Assembly (NCBI GenBank): GCA_002682825.1
Contig: NOKP01000010.1
Location: 1 to 64,000 of the forward strand
From: Neonectria sp. B-13
Taxonomy: Eukaryota; Ascomycota; Sordariomycetes; Hypocreales; Nectriaceae
Direction of reading: 5' to 3'
DNA: 64,000 nucleotides
Position 1 is the stretch's first letter; each line of letters opens with the position of its first letter. The notes beneath the pieces were generated by a model that saw only the letters and a program-made list of their open reading frames with translations, had not been told where the DNA came from and made no database searches. Below, in pieces: positions 1-11,957 of this stretch. A program made the position numbers and the translations under genes.

Positions 1-941
1 CCCCCCCCCCCCCCCCCTTCTCTATTTTCCTTTTGGTAACGGCTTGTACAAAAGAGACATGATGCCGCCCTCATCCCTCGGACCAGAATCTCTCGACTAA
101 TATTTCCTCCTCCTCCTCCTACTACCACCGTCTAATTCCTTCCTCCTTCATCCCTTGGCCTGATCATCCCTCCTACATCTACGTCCAACATCCAACATCC
201 AACATCCAGCACTCTATCTCTCGCCTCACTCACCTCACGCCCCTCCGAAGGAAAGAAAAAGATAGTCGGGCCCCCGTTGTCTGACCCACTCACTCGCCTG
301 CTTTCACCCTCGTTCGACCATCCGACCGGCGCCACCCTTTTCCTGCTAGCGATATCCGCTCTACTGCAGCGTGCCTGACAGCAGGAGAGCAACCTTCTAC
401 CAAAAAGACCGGACGATCCCCTTAAAGGACCATACCCCGAGTTCACCAAGTTACTACTTTTGGGACGTTGCGCAAAAACACAAGTCCCTCTTCGGCTTCA
501 TCTCAACCTCAAGACGCACTTGTCCGCCCATCATCACCTGTGCCTGCGCCCTCGCCTCACTCGTGTCGCCTTTCCCCAACCTGCCGGTCTCCGACCTCTC
601 ACCTTGTCCTCGCCCTCGTCGTCTAGGTCTGCCGAAGCCGCTGCCTCCGAAACAATCCAATTATATTGGTGACCCTCGCATACTGGTCGCCATTCGGCTG
701 TCTCGTCGCCCTCATCACCCGCAGGCATCGCCCCAATCGCTTGGCTTGTCCACCAATCCGCGTCGACGCACCATCTACTTGGCCGTGTCTGTTGTCGCAC
801 CACGACGACATCTAATCTTGTGAGTCAGAGTCAGAGTCGCTTCCTCATTTCCATACTTCTTTGCGAGGTTGCCTGCACCCAGTTTTACAATGTATTTCAA
901 ATCACAAAGCTGGGTCGCAACCTCGATATTTCCCACCCACT
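1..941. other. CT-rich gene-less stretch at the left edge
   Basis: The window opens with 17 C residues and continues as strongly pyrimidine-rich DNA on the + strand, with repeated cctcctcct and ccaacat units. The reading frames across it encode only low-complexity Ser/Pro/Arg-rich sequence. This looks like a fungal promoter or leader region for the transcript that may begin near 975. I see no gene here. Confidence 0.5.
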
Positions 942-948
942 TATAAAA
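942..948 (+). promoter_or_regulatory. TATA box (TATAAAA)
   Basis: A perfect TATAAAA lies 60 bases upstream of an ATG at 1008 and 121 bases upstream of an ATG at 1069 that sits in a strong context (gcaaccATGg). A pyrimidine-rich stretch follows it, which fits a + strand transcription start around 970-1000. The assignment rests on motif and spacing only. Confidence 0.45.
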
Positions 949-1007
949 CCTGCCCACACACAACCTGACTGCCCTTGCCCCTTTGATTTCCTCGCTCTCA
1001 AGACGTC

Positions 1008-2500
1008 ATGACTGACAACCATTCGACCTACAGCACCCCATCACTTCTCGCTCTCCGCAATAGCAACCATGGTTGGCACAGAGTCTTCAAGCCCCTGCAA
1101 TATGGGAAGGGGAGCATACGACACAACTGGAGTTCCCAAGCCGCCGCCTCGCCCCAAGCCGCGATAAAGACGTGTTGTGTTATTCGAAGCACCGCGCCAG
1201 CATCGCGAGCCTTTTCGCGGTGCGCATGCGACCGATGACCACATCAACACGTTCCACGTTGGCTACCACAGCCAGCTGGTGACAACATGAACGCGCGCTC
1301 GCAAAAGGGTGTCGCAGTTCACTTCCGCCTGTTTTCTGTTCAACCTCGAGCGATATTTACAGTTACGACGTTTAATATTCCAGGGCTTGGGAGCCGCGAA
1401 GCCGCACCGCCTATGGCGCACCTAATGCATTCCGATACGACTTTTTCTAATTCGCATTCCTGTCGACAATCATACACACGAGGCTCAGAGCCATCCCTTG
1501 CTTCCCAGCAGCAAGTGGAATCTAAGGGGAGGTTCAAGGAAAACAGATGCGCCTGGTGACACTCCGGATGTCATCACTTTTATCATTCCAATTTCGGTAT
1601 AGGATTTTCTTTTGCCTTTTATGGGCTCAGCACACGGCGTTCAACTATAGACGGGGAATCTTTTGGGACTCGACTTTCTTTTACACGCTCCATTACACAT
1701 CCCTCGCGGCCATGGCTTGGAGCTATCTCGCCTTCCCTCCTCCCTCTACACTCGTCTCAAATCGCAGCCCCATTCGCCTCAAGGGCGTCGACTGCCGGAA
1801 TGCAGATCAGTCAAGATGCGACATGTCTCAGATCGGGACCCCACCACCAAGACAAGCAAGGGGCTGGACCAACAGGGCATCCGAACCGGGCTATCGACCA
1901 AAGACAGCGACAGAGAGCGGAAGTTGAACGCCACGAGGAACATTTTGGATTTTGTTTTTGATTTCATGTGGGGTTATGGGACGGGATTACAAAACTGGGA
2001 ACGGCTGGGGAAAAAAGTCTCGATTCTGACACTTGCATATAGACTGGGGGATCTGTCCGATTTTGTTCTCTTTTTTTTTGTTCGATTATCTGGCGCGACC
2101 CCCTTGCTCGGCCTTTCATGCTGGGTATTCCCCTTTGGACCTGTTTGTTCCCACACTTTTCTTTTTCTTGGATGGATTGGTTGGCCCGTGGCGAAACCCT
2201 CACGGGAGAGCGCGTGGCTCGGGAGTAGGATGTGTTATCAGCGAAGGGATTCTTTGCAAGATTATGTTGGCCTGGATTTTCCTGTACTGTTTGAATAAGT
2301 GTACAAGACTGCTGGATGAGTACGAGAGGGAGGGGGGAAACATGGATGCTCTGGTCGCGAGGAGCGCTGGGCTGGACTCAGGACATTGATAGAAGATACC
2401 CCCACAGGTTTCCCCCCTTCTACCCTCTTAGACTGTATAGTATTTATAAGATAGGAAGACGAGGTAGCTACACAGCGCAAAGGAAGCAATGACTTTTACT
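1008..2500 (+). other. possible transcript with only short, overlapping ORFs
   Basis: Several short + strand frames follow the TATA box: 1008-1238 (76 aa), 1069-1167 (32 aa, best start context, ending in a proline/arginine tail PKPPPRPKPR), 1287-1559 and 1547-1927. A further frame (1663-2298) shows C/G-rich third positions around 1810-1935, as in the real genes of this window. From about 1930 the DNA becomes T- and G-rich like a fungal 3' UTR. No domain is recognisable, and I found no splicing pattern that joins the frames convincingly. It could be an unrecognised small gene, a leader with upstream ORFs, or a non-coding RNA. Confidence 0.25.
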
Positions 2501-3380
2501 TCTTGGGATATTGGGATAGAAATAGCAGAGATAATCAGACTTGATCACGACTACAAAGTTTATTGCCTTGTTTGGATACTTTTGCGAGGCTCGATTGCAT
2601 GGTGTGACTGAGTTGGGAGACTCGAGGCTAGTCGAGCTCCGAGGGAAGTTTGTGTACGGAGCCGACGGGATTGCTTGTGCGACGACAAGAGAACAAACGA
2701 AGACGTACGGTTACGGAGCATGGATTGTCGGATTGTTGTTTGCTACTGATACCTTGTGCTATTGTGTTTGGATATGTTTCCTGGGGATTGGTGATGTGGT
2801 GGTGGCGGTGGTGGTGTGTTGGATGGTGTAATTGGGCTGGGTACCTAGCCTGGCCTAGTGTCCCAACCAACAAACAAACAAAAGCAGGAGTACACGGGCG
2901 AGCCACGCGGGTAATGAGGCGGGCGAAATCACATTTCACAAGCGGACTAGTTCGGTTGGTTTTGACGAGCAAACGGCAAACGGCAAACGGGAGGGAAGCC
3001 GTTGGGCTCGCGAGACGATGAGGACACAGGCACAGGCACAGGCACAAGGCACAAGGCACAAGGCACAGGCACAGGGGGAACGGGCGAGCGAGTCAGTTTA
3101 GAGCCCGTTAGCAGGACGGCCTGAGGCGTGTGGGCGGAGGGCTAAATTGTCGGTGCCCAGTTGGGAATTGCGTCTGCCTGGACGGGACGTGGGAGGGTCG
3201 GGGAGGGGTCAAGGCCAATTTAGGAGGGTCGGAAACGGGGCCGCGCTGAATATGGCGGCGAGAGCTTGAGCTGGCTGTGTGATGTGATGGAGCGGTGATG
3301 CGGGAGCAGCGTCCCGTTTGTTACTGGTTGGGCGGCGTCGACCGTAAGGGTAACTTGGTTGGTACCCGTCAAGTACTGTG

Positions 3381-3404
3381 CTTCCTTCCTTCCTTCCTTC
3401 CTTC
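3381..3404 (+). repeat. (CTTC)6 microsatellite
   Basis: Six perfect CTTC copies lie in the gene-poor region. Confidence 0.95.
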
Positions 3405-4802
3405 GTACTATACTGTACTGTGTGTGTGTCGCATGTATGGTACTAAAGGAAGTATGTTGTAAGAATACCGACTATTATTAGCAGTGAGTGATGCAGTGCA
3501 GTGTAGTGCAGTGTAGTGCGGTGACGCAGATGGATAAGATCATGCTGCGTCTGGATGAGTTGGCCCCATGGGATTTCAGCTTCATGCATGCATGCGTTCA
3601 TGCTCATTCTCATGCTCATTTTCTCTCTCTCTTCTCTCGGTGACAAAATGCAGAAGGACCACACACCACCAAGGAGCTGAATACGATTACGTGGGCATCA
3701 CCAGGTATCAAAGAGCAACCCAAAAAAAAACAGGCCACCGTCATCTTCCCGTCCCACCCACATCCCCGAGGGACAGACATGCCTGTGACGCACGCAACGA
3801 CCCGTGGCCGAGGCACTGGCGATGACGATGTCGATGATCGCTGCGGCGGCGGCGCTGGTGATAGCCGTGCTAGCGGCTGCAGAGAGCGCTCGTTCCCTCT
3901 TCTTCTTCCGCGGCTGCACATGTTTCTCTTTCTGCGACGGCCCGTGACGCGCTTTCATGCGACTTGATGCGACTTGATGCGATGCGATGCGATACGATGC
4001 GATGAGTGGGGGCAAGAGGAAAGGACCCTCCATGACGGACGATCCCGTGCGGGCTGGGTCACGGCATGGTTCAGCCAGTCGGAGGAAAAAGAAACGGAGG
4101 GCCAAGCGAGAGAGACGGCCGGAAAGAGAAAGGAGTGAAACGAAAAAGAAAGCAAGAAGAATTTGTAAGTTACGAAGTACATACACGTTAGGGAGGAAGC
4201 AAGAGGGAAGATGGCACCGCCTTGTTGTCTCGCGTGGCTTTTTGCTTTTTCTTTGCTTTTTCGGCGCTTGAGCAGGTTGTGTTTGTGCTTTTGGGGGGTG
4301 AGAAGTAGAGTTTGGATAATTTCGGGCGAGATTTGAAGCATGTAAATTACGTAGATTATCATGCCGCAGAGTGGCTAACACGCCGAAGAGAGTGGCAGTG
4401 CATTACGTAGTTATGATGGACGATGAAATGTATCTAGGTTGGGAATGCGACCGAAGCTGGCCGGATTGGGAAGAGTTCAAAAAGCAAAGCTTCTGGAGCG
4501 GCGCCAAAAAGAATAGGGAAAGAAAAAAAAGAGGATGGGAAAAGAAGAGGGCAATCCACAGGGCAAATCGAGCCACCGATGCAAGATGACAGTGACAGGT
4601 CGTGTACTTCTGCAGGCTGCTTCCTCCCCCCGGACGGTCGTCTGTCCTGATCCCTGACCTGGTCGTTGTTCTGGTCTTGTTCTGGAGACTTTTGGACGTG
4701 GATGGGGATGGGACGAAGCGGTTTGCATCTTCAATTTCTGCTACGGAGCAAAGGATTGCATCCATTCAGGGCATGGTTCAGGGGGATGGAGGGCCAGGGG
4801 AA

Positions 4803-4823
4803 GGGGGGGGGGGGGGGGGGGGG
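4803..4823 (+). repeat. poly-G run of 21
   Basis: There are 21 uninterrupted G residues. Such runs are prone to length error in sequencing and can form G-quadruplexes. The exact length may not be reliable. Confidence 0.9.
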
Positions 4824-7602
4824 CGTGTGTACAGAGTGCGTCAGTGGAGGGGAGGTACCTGGAAAGGTCCAGTGGAGGTCAGGTTCCCTCACTGTGCGAT
4901 GGGTGCCATGGGGGCGATGGGCCGGGCTAATGCAGGCAGGCACCCGGGTCCGGAGCGCTGGGACTCGGGAGCGGGGCCCGCAGGGAAATGAGTGGGGAAA
5001 CGGAATCAGGTCGGGCTCGGGTACCTTGCATCCCCATGCGTCTCTGCTGCAACGGGCGAGTACGTACAGCAAGTGCATGCCACCGGGACACGCAAGGGCA
5101 AGGGAGCCCTGTGTATGTGCGCGTGTCTGAGTGTCATGGCAGGGCATGGGGGAGGGATAAAACCCAACCCCCCCATGTCACACACAGAAAGGCAAAGGAA
5201 AAGGAAACGGAAAAGAAAAAGAAAGAAAAAAGAAGGGGCGGAAACCTGCCAGAGCCCGCAAAGCAGGGGCAGACCAAGGGTCAAGGGGGACGGGGTGGAG
5301 CGTAACAGGGAACTTATTCTCTTCCCCGGTGGCATGGGAATGTGGCTTTCTCGGGAGGCCTGGGGGAAGGCAAGGGAGGAGATGGGGCCTGGGGGCGTGG
5401 ATAGACGAAGAAGAAAAAGAACAAGAAGACGCTGCTTGCTGTAAAACTGGATGCCACAGGGGGGGGGGGCAGGCGAGATGCCAGGCGAGATTGAGTTGGG
5501 GGTTTGGGCTTGTCTCGTCGGTCTGGCAAGGACCCGGAGAATTGGAAACGCGAGATCTCCCATCGTGGCAGAGACAGTTATGGGCCAGGGATTGCAGCTA
5601 TAGTAGGTGGCTGGCTGGCGGCTGAAGCAGTAGTTATCTCGTAGACTACTACATATCTTACTATCCATCCAGTGACGCTGGCCACGGTGGACGGGCTATC
5701 CTAGATGGAGGACGAGGTTCGTCTATTGTGTTAACTATAGGCCTCTAGTAATAGCATTGGTCAACCCTCAGCCCGGCCTGGCCGTCTCTCGAGTCATTCC
5801 TGATCTCCTGCCACGTAGGGCAATACGCCTTGTCACCTAGTCTACCGCCCATACCATACAGTCCTCGCTTTGACAGCAGATTGATAGACGCGCTGGCTCC
5901 CTATTACCCAGTCACCCAGCAACTCGGGTCGCTACTCCCCCCTCCCCGGCCTTAACCTCGCGGGTAACGCCAGGGTTCGAAGCCGTCGACAAGCATCCGT
6001 CCCGACGCCGCGGCGCCGTCCGTACTCCAGCCTAGCTCAACCGCTCGTCTTTTCCACGCGAGAAGGGGGCGAGCAGGTATAGCACGGTACAGTTTCTGGG
6101 GTACGGTACGCGTAGACACGGTTGGTTCATCAAAGTATTGCTCTGGGGGACCATCATCCGCCGCCGCCGCCGCCACCGCCGCCGAGACATGATGAGACGA
6201 CCGACCGACGACGGCGTTGTTTGCCCCAGAAGGCCTGGGTGTGATGTGTATTGTGGGCGTCCTGCTTTGATGGCATCGGGCCTTTGGGCAGTTACACCGG
6301 AGTAGCAGCACGAATACGCCTCCTCTCAGATGTTCTATCCCAGCATCATCTCGCGACTGGCAAAGCAACGAATGCCCTCTTTTCGCCGTGGACAGCCAAA
6401 CCAAACTAAAATGCAAGGGACCCAGGACAAAAGCCGAAAAAGAAAACGTCAAAAGTAACAGGTCATAGCACATGGGGACAAGGGCAGACGAAAAAAAGAA
6501 GCAAAACGCCAGAACCATGCCCATGGGTTCTTTTTCTTCCAGACGGCCCAACCCCCCCGTCCATCGAAGCTTAGGCGAGCTCATCATGGCCTAACAACAG
6601 TCCGAACCGTCACCTGCCCACTCCTCGGCGCTCGCTTCAGCCCAGGCATATGGAGACGATACACGCAGGGTCTGTCGTGACAAGCCCTGTTCCGCCCTGT
6701 CACCGTTGATACATCGTTACCACGTTGATGGGATAGGAGATATCCATCCGTCACCGGTCCCAGGCCAGGGACCGTGTGTTAGTCCCCGAGGGTCCCTGTT
6801 TGCCCGTCCCGACAACCCGGTTACAGCTTCGTCGCCTCCCAGACCGCCACTAATGGAACATTGCGTATGGATACATATGCCGAAGCCGGGTATGGATACA
6901 TCGAGCGGGTACGGTACCGCCGTCTTCCTGCCACGGACCACGGCGGCAGAGACATTGGACGGTTTAGTTGTGGAGGCGTTGCGGGTTAGTACTTGACCAG
7001 TCACCCGAGGCCATGGCGAAAAGGCCGAATAAGACCCAAGGACAGGCGAGAAAACTCGGTCAGATGCTGGACAAGCGGCGCAAGGTATCCTGTTGGTTGA
7101 CGCAGATCAGGTATGTTTGGGGTGTGGTTCTTTGTACTTTGTCGTAAATAGCTGGACCACATGACCCTACAGTGCCGATATATCATACTGAGGGAAAACT
7201 AACGCACACTCACAGTAACTCATTTCTCTTGTTGAGTTTAGCTTAACGCTGTCTATCGTTGGTGAGTTAGAGTTGCTTCCATGATAGGTATTCCCTTCCT
7301 ATTTAGTGGTTTCTCAGTGCTTGTAGATATGCGCAATCTGTACGTGTAAGCACAGCTATCCCCGTGGGCGCCTTGGCCAGGATGGCACACCGACATTTCA
7401 TCTACGCGGAGGATGATGAACCGGTAGCGGTCAGCTCGGGATATACATCACTGCGTCCGAGTTAGCCAGCAAGCTACTGCAAAGCTCGACCCAAAGGGCA
7501 GCGGCACAGAGACAAGTCGAAACATGTCAAAGACAACCCCAGGAAGTCAAGAATGTGGGACGCCAAACACAGGCAAGCAAACAAAAGGGGGAAAGCAGCA
7601 AC

Positions 7603-9074
7603 TCACGTCCTTCGCTTCAGCGGCATCTCACTGCGGACCCGCTCCCATAACTCCAGGTCAATGTCTGCGAAGCCCAGCTCCTCGACTGCCCCGTCCTCGG
7701 CAGTGCCCTCCGGAACGCCGTTGACCTCGAGCACGCCCCGGAGCTGGAGGACCACCTCGCCCCAGGGGTTCACCAACATGCTCCGGCCGTAGCTCGCCCG
7801 CTTCTCGTTGTGCCAGCCGACCTGGGCCGACGCGACCACCCAGCTCTGCGTCTCGATCGCCCGCGCTCGCAGCAGCGTCTCCCAGTGCGCAACACCCGTC
7901 CTCAGCGTAAAGGCGCTCGGGTACGTGATGATCTGCGCCGGCCGATGCACCCAGGCGCTGTTGGGGCCGGGCTGAGCCAGCGCAAGTGCCGCCTCCGGGA
8001 AGCGCAGGTCAAAGCAGATGAGGCTGCCGATGCGGCCGACGGGCGAGTCGAAGGGCGCAGTCAGCGACGGGCCCGGCTGGACCGTGGCGCTCTCCTTGAG
8101 GGACCCGTAGTCGAAGACATGGAGCTTGTCGTACGTCGCCGCCTCCTGGATGGCGCCCTCAGGGGTGATGTACAGGTTCCGGTTCAGCAGCTTGCCGTCC
8201 GCGGCAGGCCGGTGGTGGATGCCCACGTGGACGGCGATACCGTGCGTGCGGGCGGCATCCTCAATCCCTTTGACGAAGGGAGACGTCGATTGCGGCCCCG
8301 CAAGCTCGAGCGAGGCCTGGGCGTTGGGGGCGATATAGTCGGAGGCTTCGGGCAAGAATATAACCTGGGGAATGGTGTAAGTATACTTCGTACTGTGCGA
8401 GCAACGACGACGGACGCAGAGAGCAAGGTATCGCCAGTCTGGGTGGGACGAGTGAGACAGAGGGGAAGAGAATATCAGATTGCAAGGCAGAGAAGCAGAA
8501 CGAGGGGGCGTGAGGTCTGATCGAATTACATCCACTGTCGTTGAGTGCCATCGGTTGTCACCAAACGTCTGTCTCACGGAGTATTCATCGCGTCTCGATC
8601 CCAGACAGCTCACAGACCTCCTTTGCCTCCGCTCACTTGAGACAGTGGTGTTCTCTACCAATGACTGCTGCGCCACTTGTTGAGCTTCTCGTGTCGGCTG
8701 ACACTTGTCTCGAGTTTGTTACTCGTTCCGTCAACAACTCAGATCATTTGTCTCTCCCGTCGCAAAGAGACAAAGCGTCGGAGAGACAAAGCGTCGGAGA
8801 GACAGATATATGGACTCACAACTCCAACCCCGATACTCATCACATATGATCAATCGTACGCACCTTTGCCCCTCCCGCCGCCGCTCTCCCTATCAGTCTA
8901 ACACATTGATCCAGATTTCCCTTGATCGACGACGTGGCGCAGATCTGGCCGAGAGCCTGTCCCGCATCCCCCACATTTCGCGTTAGCCAAAGACTGAGTT
9001 GCTTTCTGATCGAGTGACACTTTCTCGCCTCAATCCAAAAGAAGGGGGTTTTGCGCACTTACCGCAATTGCCAT
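7603..9074 (-). CDS. carbon-nitrogen hydrolase, Nit1/deaminated-glutathione-amidase type
   Basis: Exons on the minus strand: 9074-9063, 8956-8864, 8364-7603 (288 aa, both introns phase 0). The first coding exon is only 12 nt (Met-Ala-Ile-Ala), placed because it has a clean GTAAGT donor and restores the usual family start. The nitrilase catalytic triad is visible as Glu41 in FLPEASDY, Lys115 in YDKLHVFD and Cys152 in SLICFDLRFPE. Length and the CFDLRFPE signature fit the Nit branch, which hydrolyses the amide of deaminated glutathione or related 2-oxo-amides as metabolite repair. The exact substrate is inferred. No signal peptide is seen, so it is probably cytosolic or mitochondrial. Its start lies 932 bases from the 3' end of TAF4. 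Confidence 0.88.
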
Positions 9075-10006
9075 GGTGACACGGCGTTACTCCTACGTAG
9101 ATTTGGTGCGATGGGTCTTCCCGGCGGGTATGAGATCCAGATCTGTGACGCTGGTCCTCTCCGCCTTGTCTCCCTTGATACGCTGTTGTTGGTAACGCCC
9201 GCTTGTCTTTCCCAGGACTTGCTGCTTGGTGAGGAACGTGAACTAGCGATGACCTGTATCAGATGATGTGGTCATGTGTTTCCTTGCACTTGTGACTCGT
9301 TGGTTGTTGTGTGGGCTTTGATTCGAAGACTTGTAAAGTGATGCGTGGTGAGTAGGTATCTTTGGCGTTGAGGTTGACATGACAAGGGAGGGGAACGTAT
9401 GCCACCATAGTCCCACTTTTTGACGCCAATATCGTGAAGCCCTTCTTGCCTTGACTAATAATACGCCTACAGCGTCCGCCATCGCCAGCTCTCCGCGTAA
9501 CTCACATTCTTCAACTCCTCACTCACTCACGTCCTCGCGCAAAGAGCCAAGGCACACACACACAAGGAATGCTCGGGTCACCAAAGGGAATGCTTCGCAC
9601 CTGACCCGAATTTTGAACTGTTTTTCTTCACTCTTGGGCTTTTTCCTATTTGCCTCTTTGTCCTTTGGGCCTGGTATTGGCCGTCCATTCTCCTTGCTTC
9701 TCAAACTTCAAAATACTAGATCTACATGAGCCACTGCGACGCTTCCAACGCAACATGCCTCCGTCCCCCTTCAGCTAAGCTCCCTGCTCTCCGCACCTCC
9801 ATCCAGCTTCAGCTTGTCTGCTTTTGCATCCCGCGATGCCCTCCTGCCTTTCCCTATGCCTTAAGATAACGCCGGGCTAAGTCAAATATCGCAAAACATA
9901 CACGGCGCAGGGTATCTCCCCTCTTTCTTAGCCCTAATGCCTTCCGATTCCCTGTTTCCCCATTTCCCGTTGCCCATCTTCCATTACTCGCCAACCCACC
10001 TTTGTT
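9075..10006. other. intergenic, promoter side of the amidase gene
   Basis: About 930 bases between the amidase start and the TAF4 stop. Only short frames are present, with a CT-rich stretch around 9480-9560. No gene or RNA is recognised. Confidence 0.5.
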
Positions 10007-11957
10007 TTATCTGGGGTTTGATGTGTCCACGTTCAAGTATGCCCGCTGCAGTGCTCGATGCTCTCTGCCGTCACGCTCTAGCACTGTCACCCAGTCGCGC
10101 AACTGTATGTTCCTGCCCTTCTCCTTGTCCTCTCTCCATGTGCCGAGCCGGTTTCGACCCTCCGTCGTCATGGCCATGCTCGCGGGACCCGTAGCGCCCC
10201 CTGGACCTCCGGCTCCTTTGCCGGGGCCGGGTGTGTTCCTACTGGGCGTGCTGGCGCCGCTTCCTCCGCGGCCCACGTTCATCCAGTCGTACGTCTTGCC
10301 CGTCTTCTTCTTGCCGAAGAGACCGCCCTTGCCTCCCAACCCAGCAAACATGCTACTCGTCATGTTCTGGTTGGCGTGGCTGTTGGCTTCCGCCGTCTTG
10401 AGTGCCTGATTCTTTTTCATTTCTTTCTTGGTCAACGCCTTCTCCGGCTCTGGAGCAACAGAACCAGGTGTCCCAGGTGCCACACTACCGGCACGCGAGG
10501 TTGATGTTCCTGAATCCGGGATGCCATTTTTGCGACGTTCACGCTTTCGTAATCGCGCCTCTTCCCACTCGCGCTCTTGTCGTGCCAACTCACGCATTGT
10601 AGTCATCATATATGACGCGATCCTTGGCAACTTGACAGGTGCTGGGCCGTTTGCTAGACCCGCTGCCTCGACAGAACCTGTGAAATGTGAGTAAGCCTAG
10701 AAAAAACCGCGATTCCCAATTACACTCACGCTTTAATGGGTTCGTGCCATCCCCGCTATCGCCCTCCACCACCGCCCCGTCCTTTGTACCCTCGTCAATC
10801 TCGAGAGGCTCTACGTTCATCGGCGCCGCGGCAGGAATCCAATCGTCGGGAACATCGCCATGTGACGTCTTCTGGCGATTCGTTGCGATGACGCTGGCAT
10901 CTTCCACCAGCTCACGCAGACGTTGTTTTGTCCCTATCGACATCAAGGCAAGTTGGTCAACCAGGTAGGCGTCTTGAGGAATGTAAGAACCCGTAGTGTG
11001 AACCATGGTTGCGTCCGGGCCAGGCGTGACCTTGACGGTCACCCGCGGCTGCGGAAATTGCTCCGGAAGCCTCATTTTCCCCATTGTCTGACTGTTATTC
11101 TTGAGATCAAGATTGAGACTGAGATGATGCTCCCGCGCAATCCTCTCTGCGCGACGATGCAACATGGCCACCAAGAGAAACGGGTCGCTTATCTCCTGAG
11201 TTCTCTGTACAGCTAGCCGCATCGACGACTCTGACCAAGCCCTCTCCGCCTGCTGAGCGGCAAACTGATCTTGGGATTGATCAGGCGTGGACTGGGCAGG
11301 CTGGTTCGCAGGCCCGGCGCCATAAAATGTAGACTTGGGCCCTGGAGGGTGGTGCGCGAACCCGGTCCTCGCCTCGTTGGCATCAAAGTTGTTGGAGTAC
11401 AGGTCGTTCATGTATTGCTCTTCAGCTCGAAGATCGATACCGGTGCCAGCTAGCGAATCGGTAACATCGTACTCGTAATCTTTGGTCGGTCGCTCGGCGG
11501 GTCGTTGCGGAGGTCCCATGATGCCAGGTCCTTGGACTGGACCGCCCGCATGGGGTTGCCCAGGAGCTAACGTCGCCGCGGTGTATTGAGGCATGGAAGT
11601 CTGTAAATGGTGTGGCTGTTGCATGGGAGGCGTGGAGTTCGCTCGCGCGTCCGGGAGGTTCAAACCGGGCGTGGTGTGCCCGTTCGTGTACGGCGTGGAA
11701 TAGGCTCCCGGCATGGCCGGGCTGTGCGCGTAGGCAGGCGATCCCGCAGTCGCTGGAGGCGTTCCTGTGGCCACGGGGCTCGCAGTATAGGGCGATGTAG
11801 CGTAAGGCGACTCGGGCTGCGACGGAGGACCATCGGTGCGGATTCGTTTGTTGGGAGGGAGCGCAAAGCTCGACTGTGACGCGGCCGGCGAGGGCGAGTG
11901 TTGCGGGGGCGAGAACGCGCGAGGCGGGATCTGCGCCTGCGGCTGGGGTTGAGCCAT
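10007..11957 (-). CDS. TAF4: transcription initiation factor TFIID subunit 4
   Basis: Exons on the minus strand: 11957-10730 and 10677-10007 (632 aa). The intron (GTGAGT...CACAG) splits an Arg codon. The N-terminal ~170 residues are Pro/Gln/Ala/Ser-rich and disordered. The conserved TAF4 region follows (SSMRLAVQRTQEISDPFLL, then the block ending in RQKTSHGDVPDDW) and resembles the fungal TAF4 histone-fold and C-terminal domain. The second exon carries a basic helix (RELARQEREWEEARLRKRER), a Gly-rich linker with GGKGGLFGKKK, and the C-terminal motif IQLRDWVTVLERDGRE. TAF4 pairs with TAF12 in the TFIID core to support RNA polymerase II initiation. The ATG has a strong context (gtcgccATGG). It is divergent from YSH1 across 600 bases. 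Confidence 0.82.

Larger units (their letters stand above)
2501..7602. other. gene-poor region with simple repeats
   Basis: About 5.1 kb without a supportable gene. It holds several simple repeats: (cttc)6 at 3381-3404, caggca/aaggca repeats at 3024-3075, gatgc repeats at 3961-4014, 21 consecutive G at 4803-4823, 11 G at 5459-5469, and a GCC-type triplet run near 6159-6183. The frames are short and biased (for example 5952-6587, minus), with no family resemblance. It could be a long promoter or intergenic block, or host non-coding RNA. Confidence 0.5.

Noticed and set aside
1165..1290. Stop-codon readthrough or antizyme-like frameshift after the 32-codon frame
   Set aside because: The stop is TAA in a context not known to be leaky, the extension has no domain or targeting signal, and no antizyme-like sequence follows in any frame. 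Kept only as a weak observation.
5965..5990. tRNA-like B-box (GGTTCGAAGCC)
   Set aside because: The flanks do not form a T stem and no A-box or acceptor stem can be folded around it.
5952..6587. 211-aa minus-strand frame in the gene-poor region
   Set aside because: It has mixed low-complexity sequence with an Ala tract from a GCC repeat, no splice partners and no recognisable motif.
7810..8520. 236-aa plus-strand frame opposite the amidase
   Set aside because: It is an Arg/Gly/Val-rich antisense shadow of the nitrilase exon, which has an intact catalytic triad.
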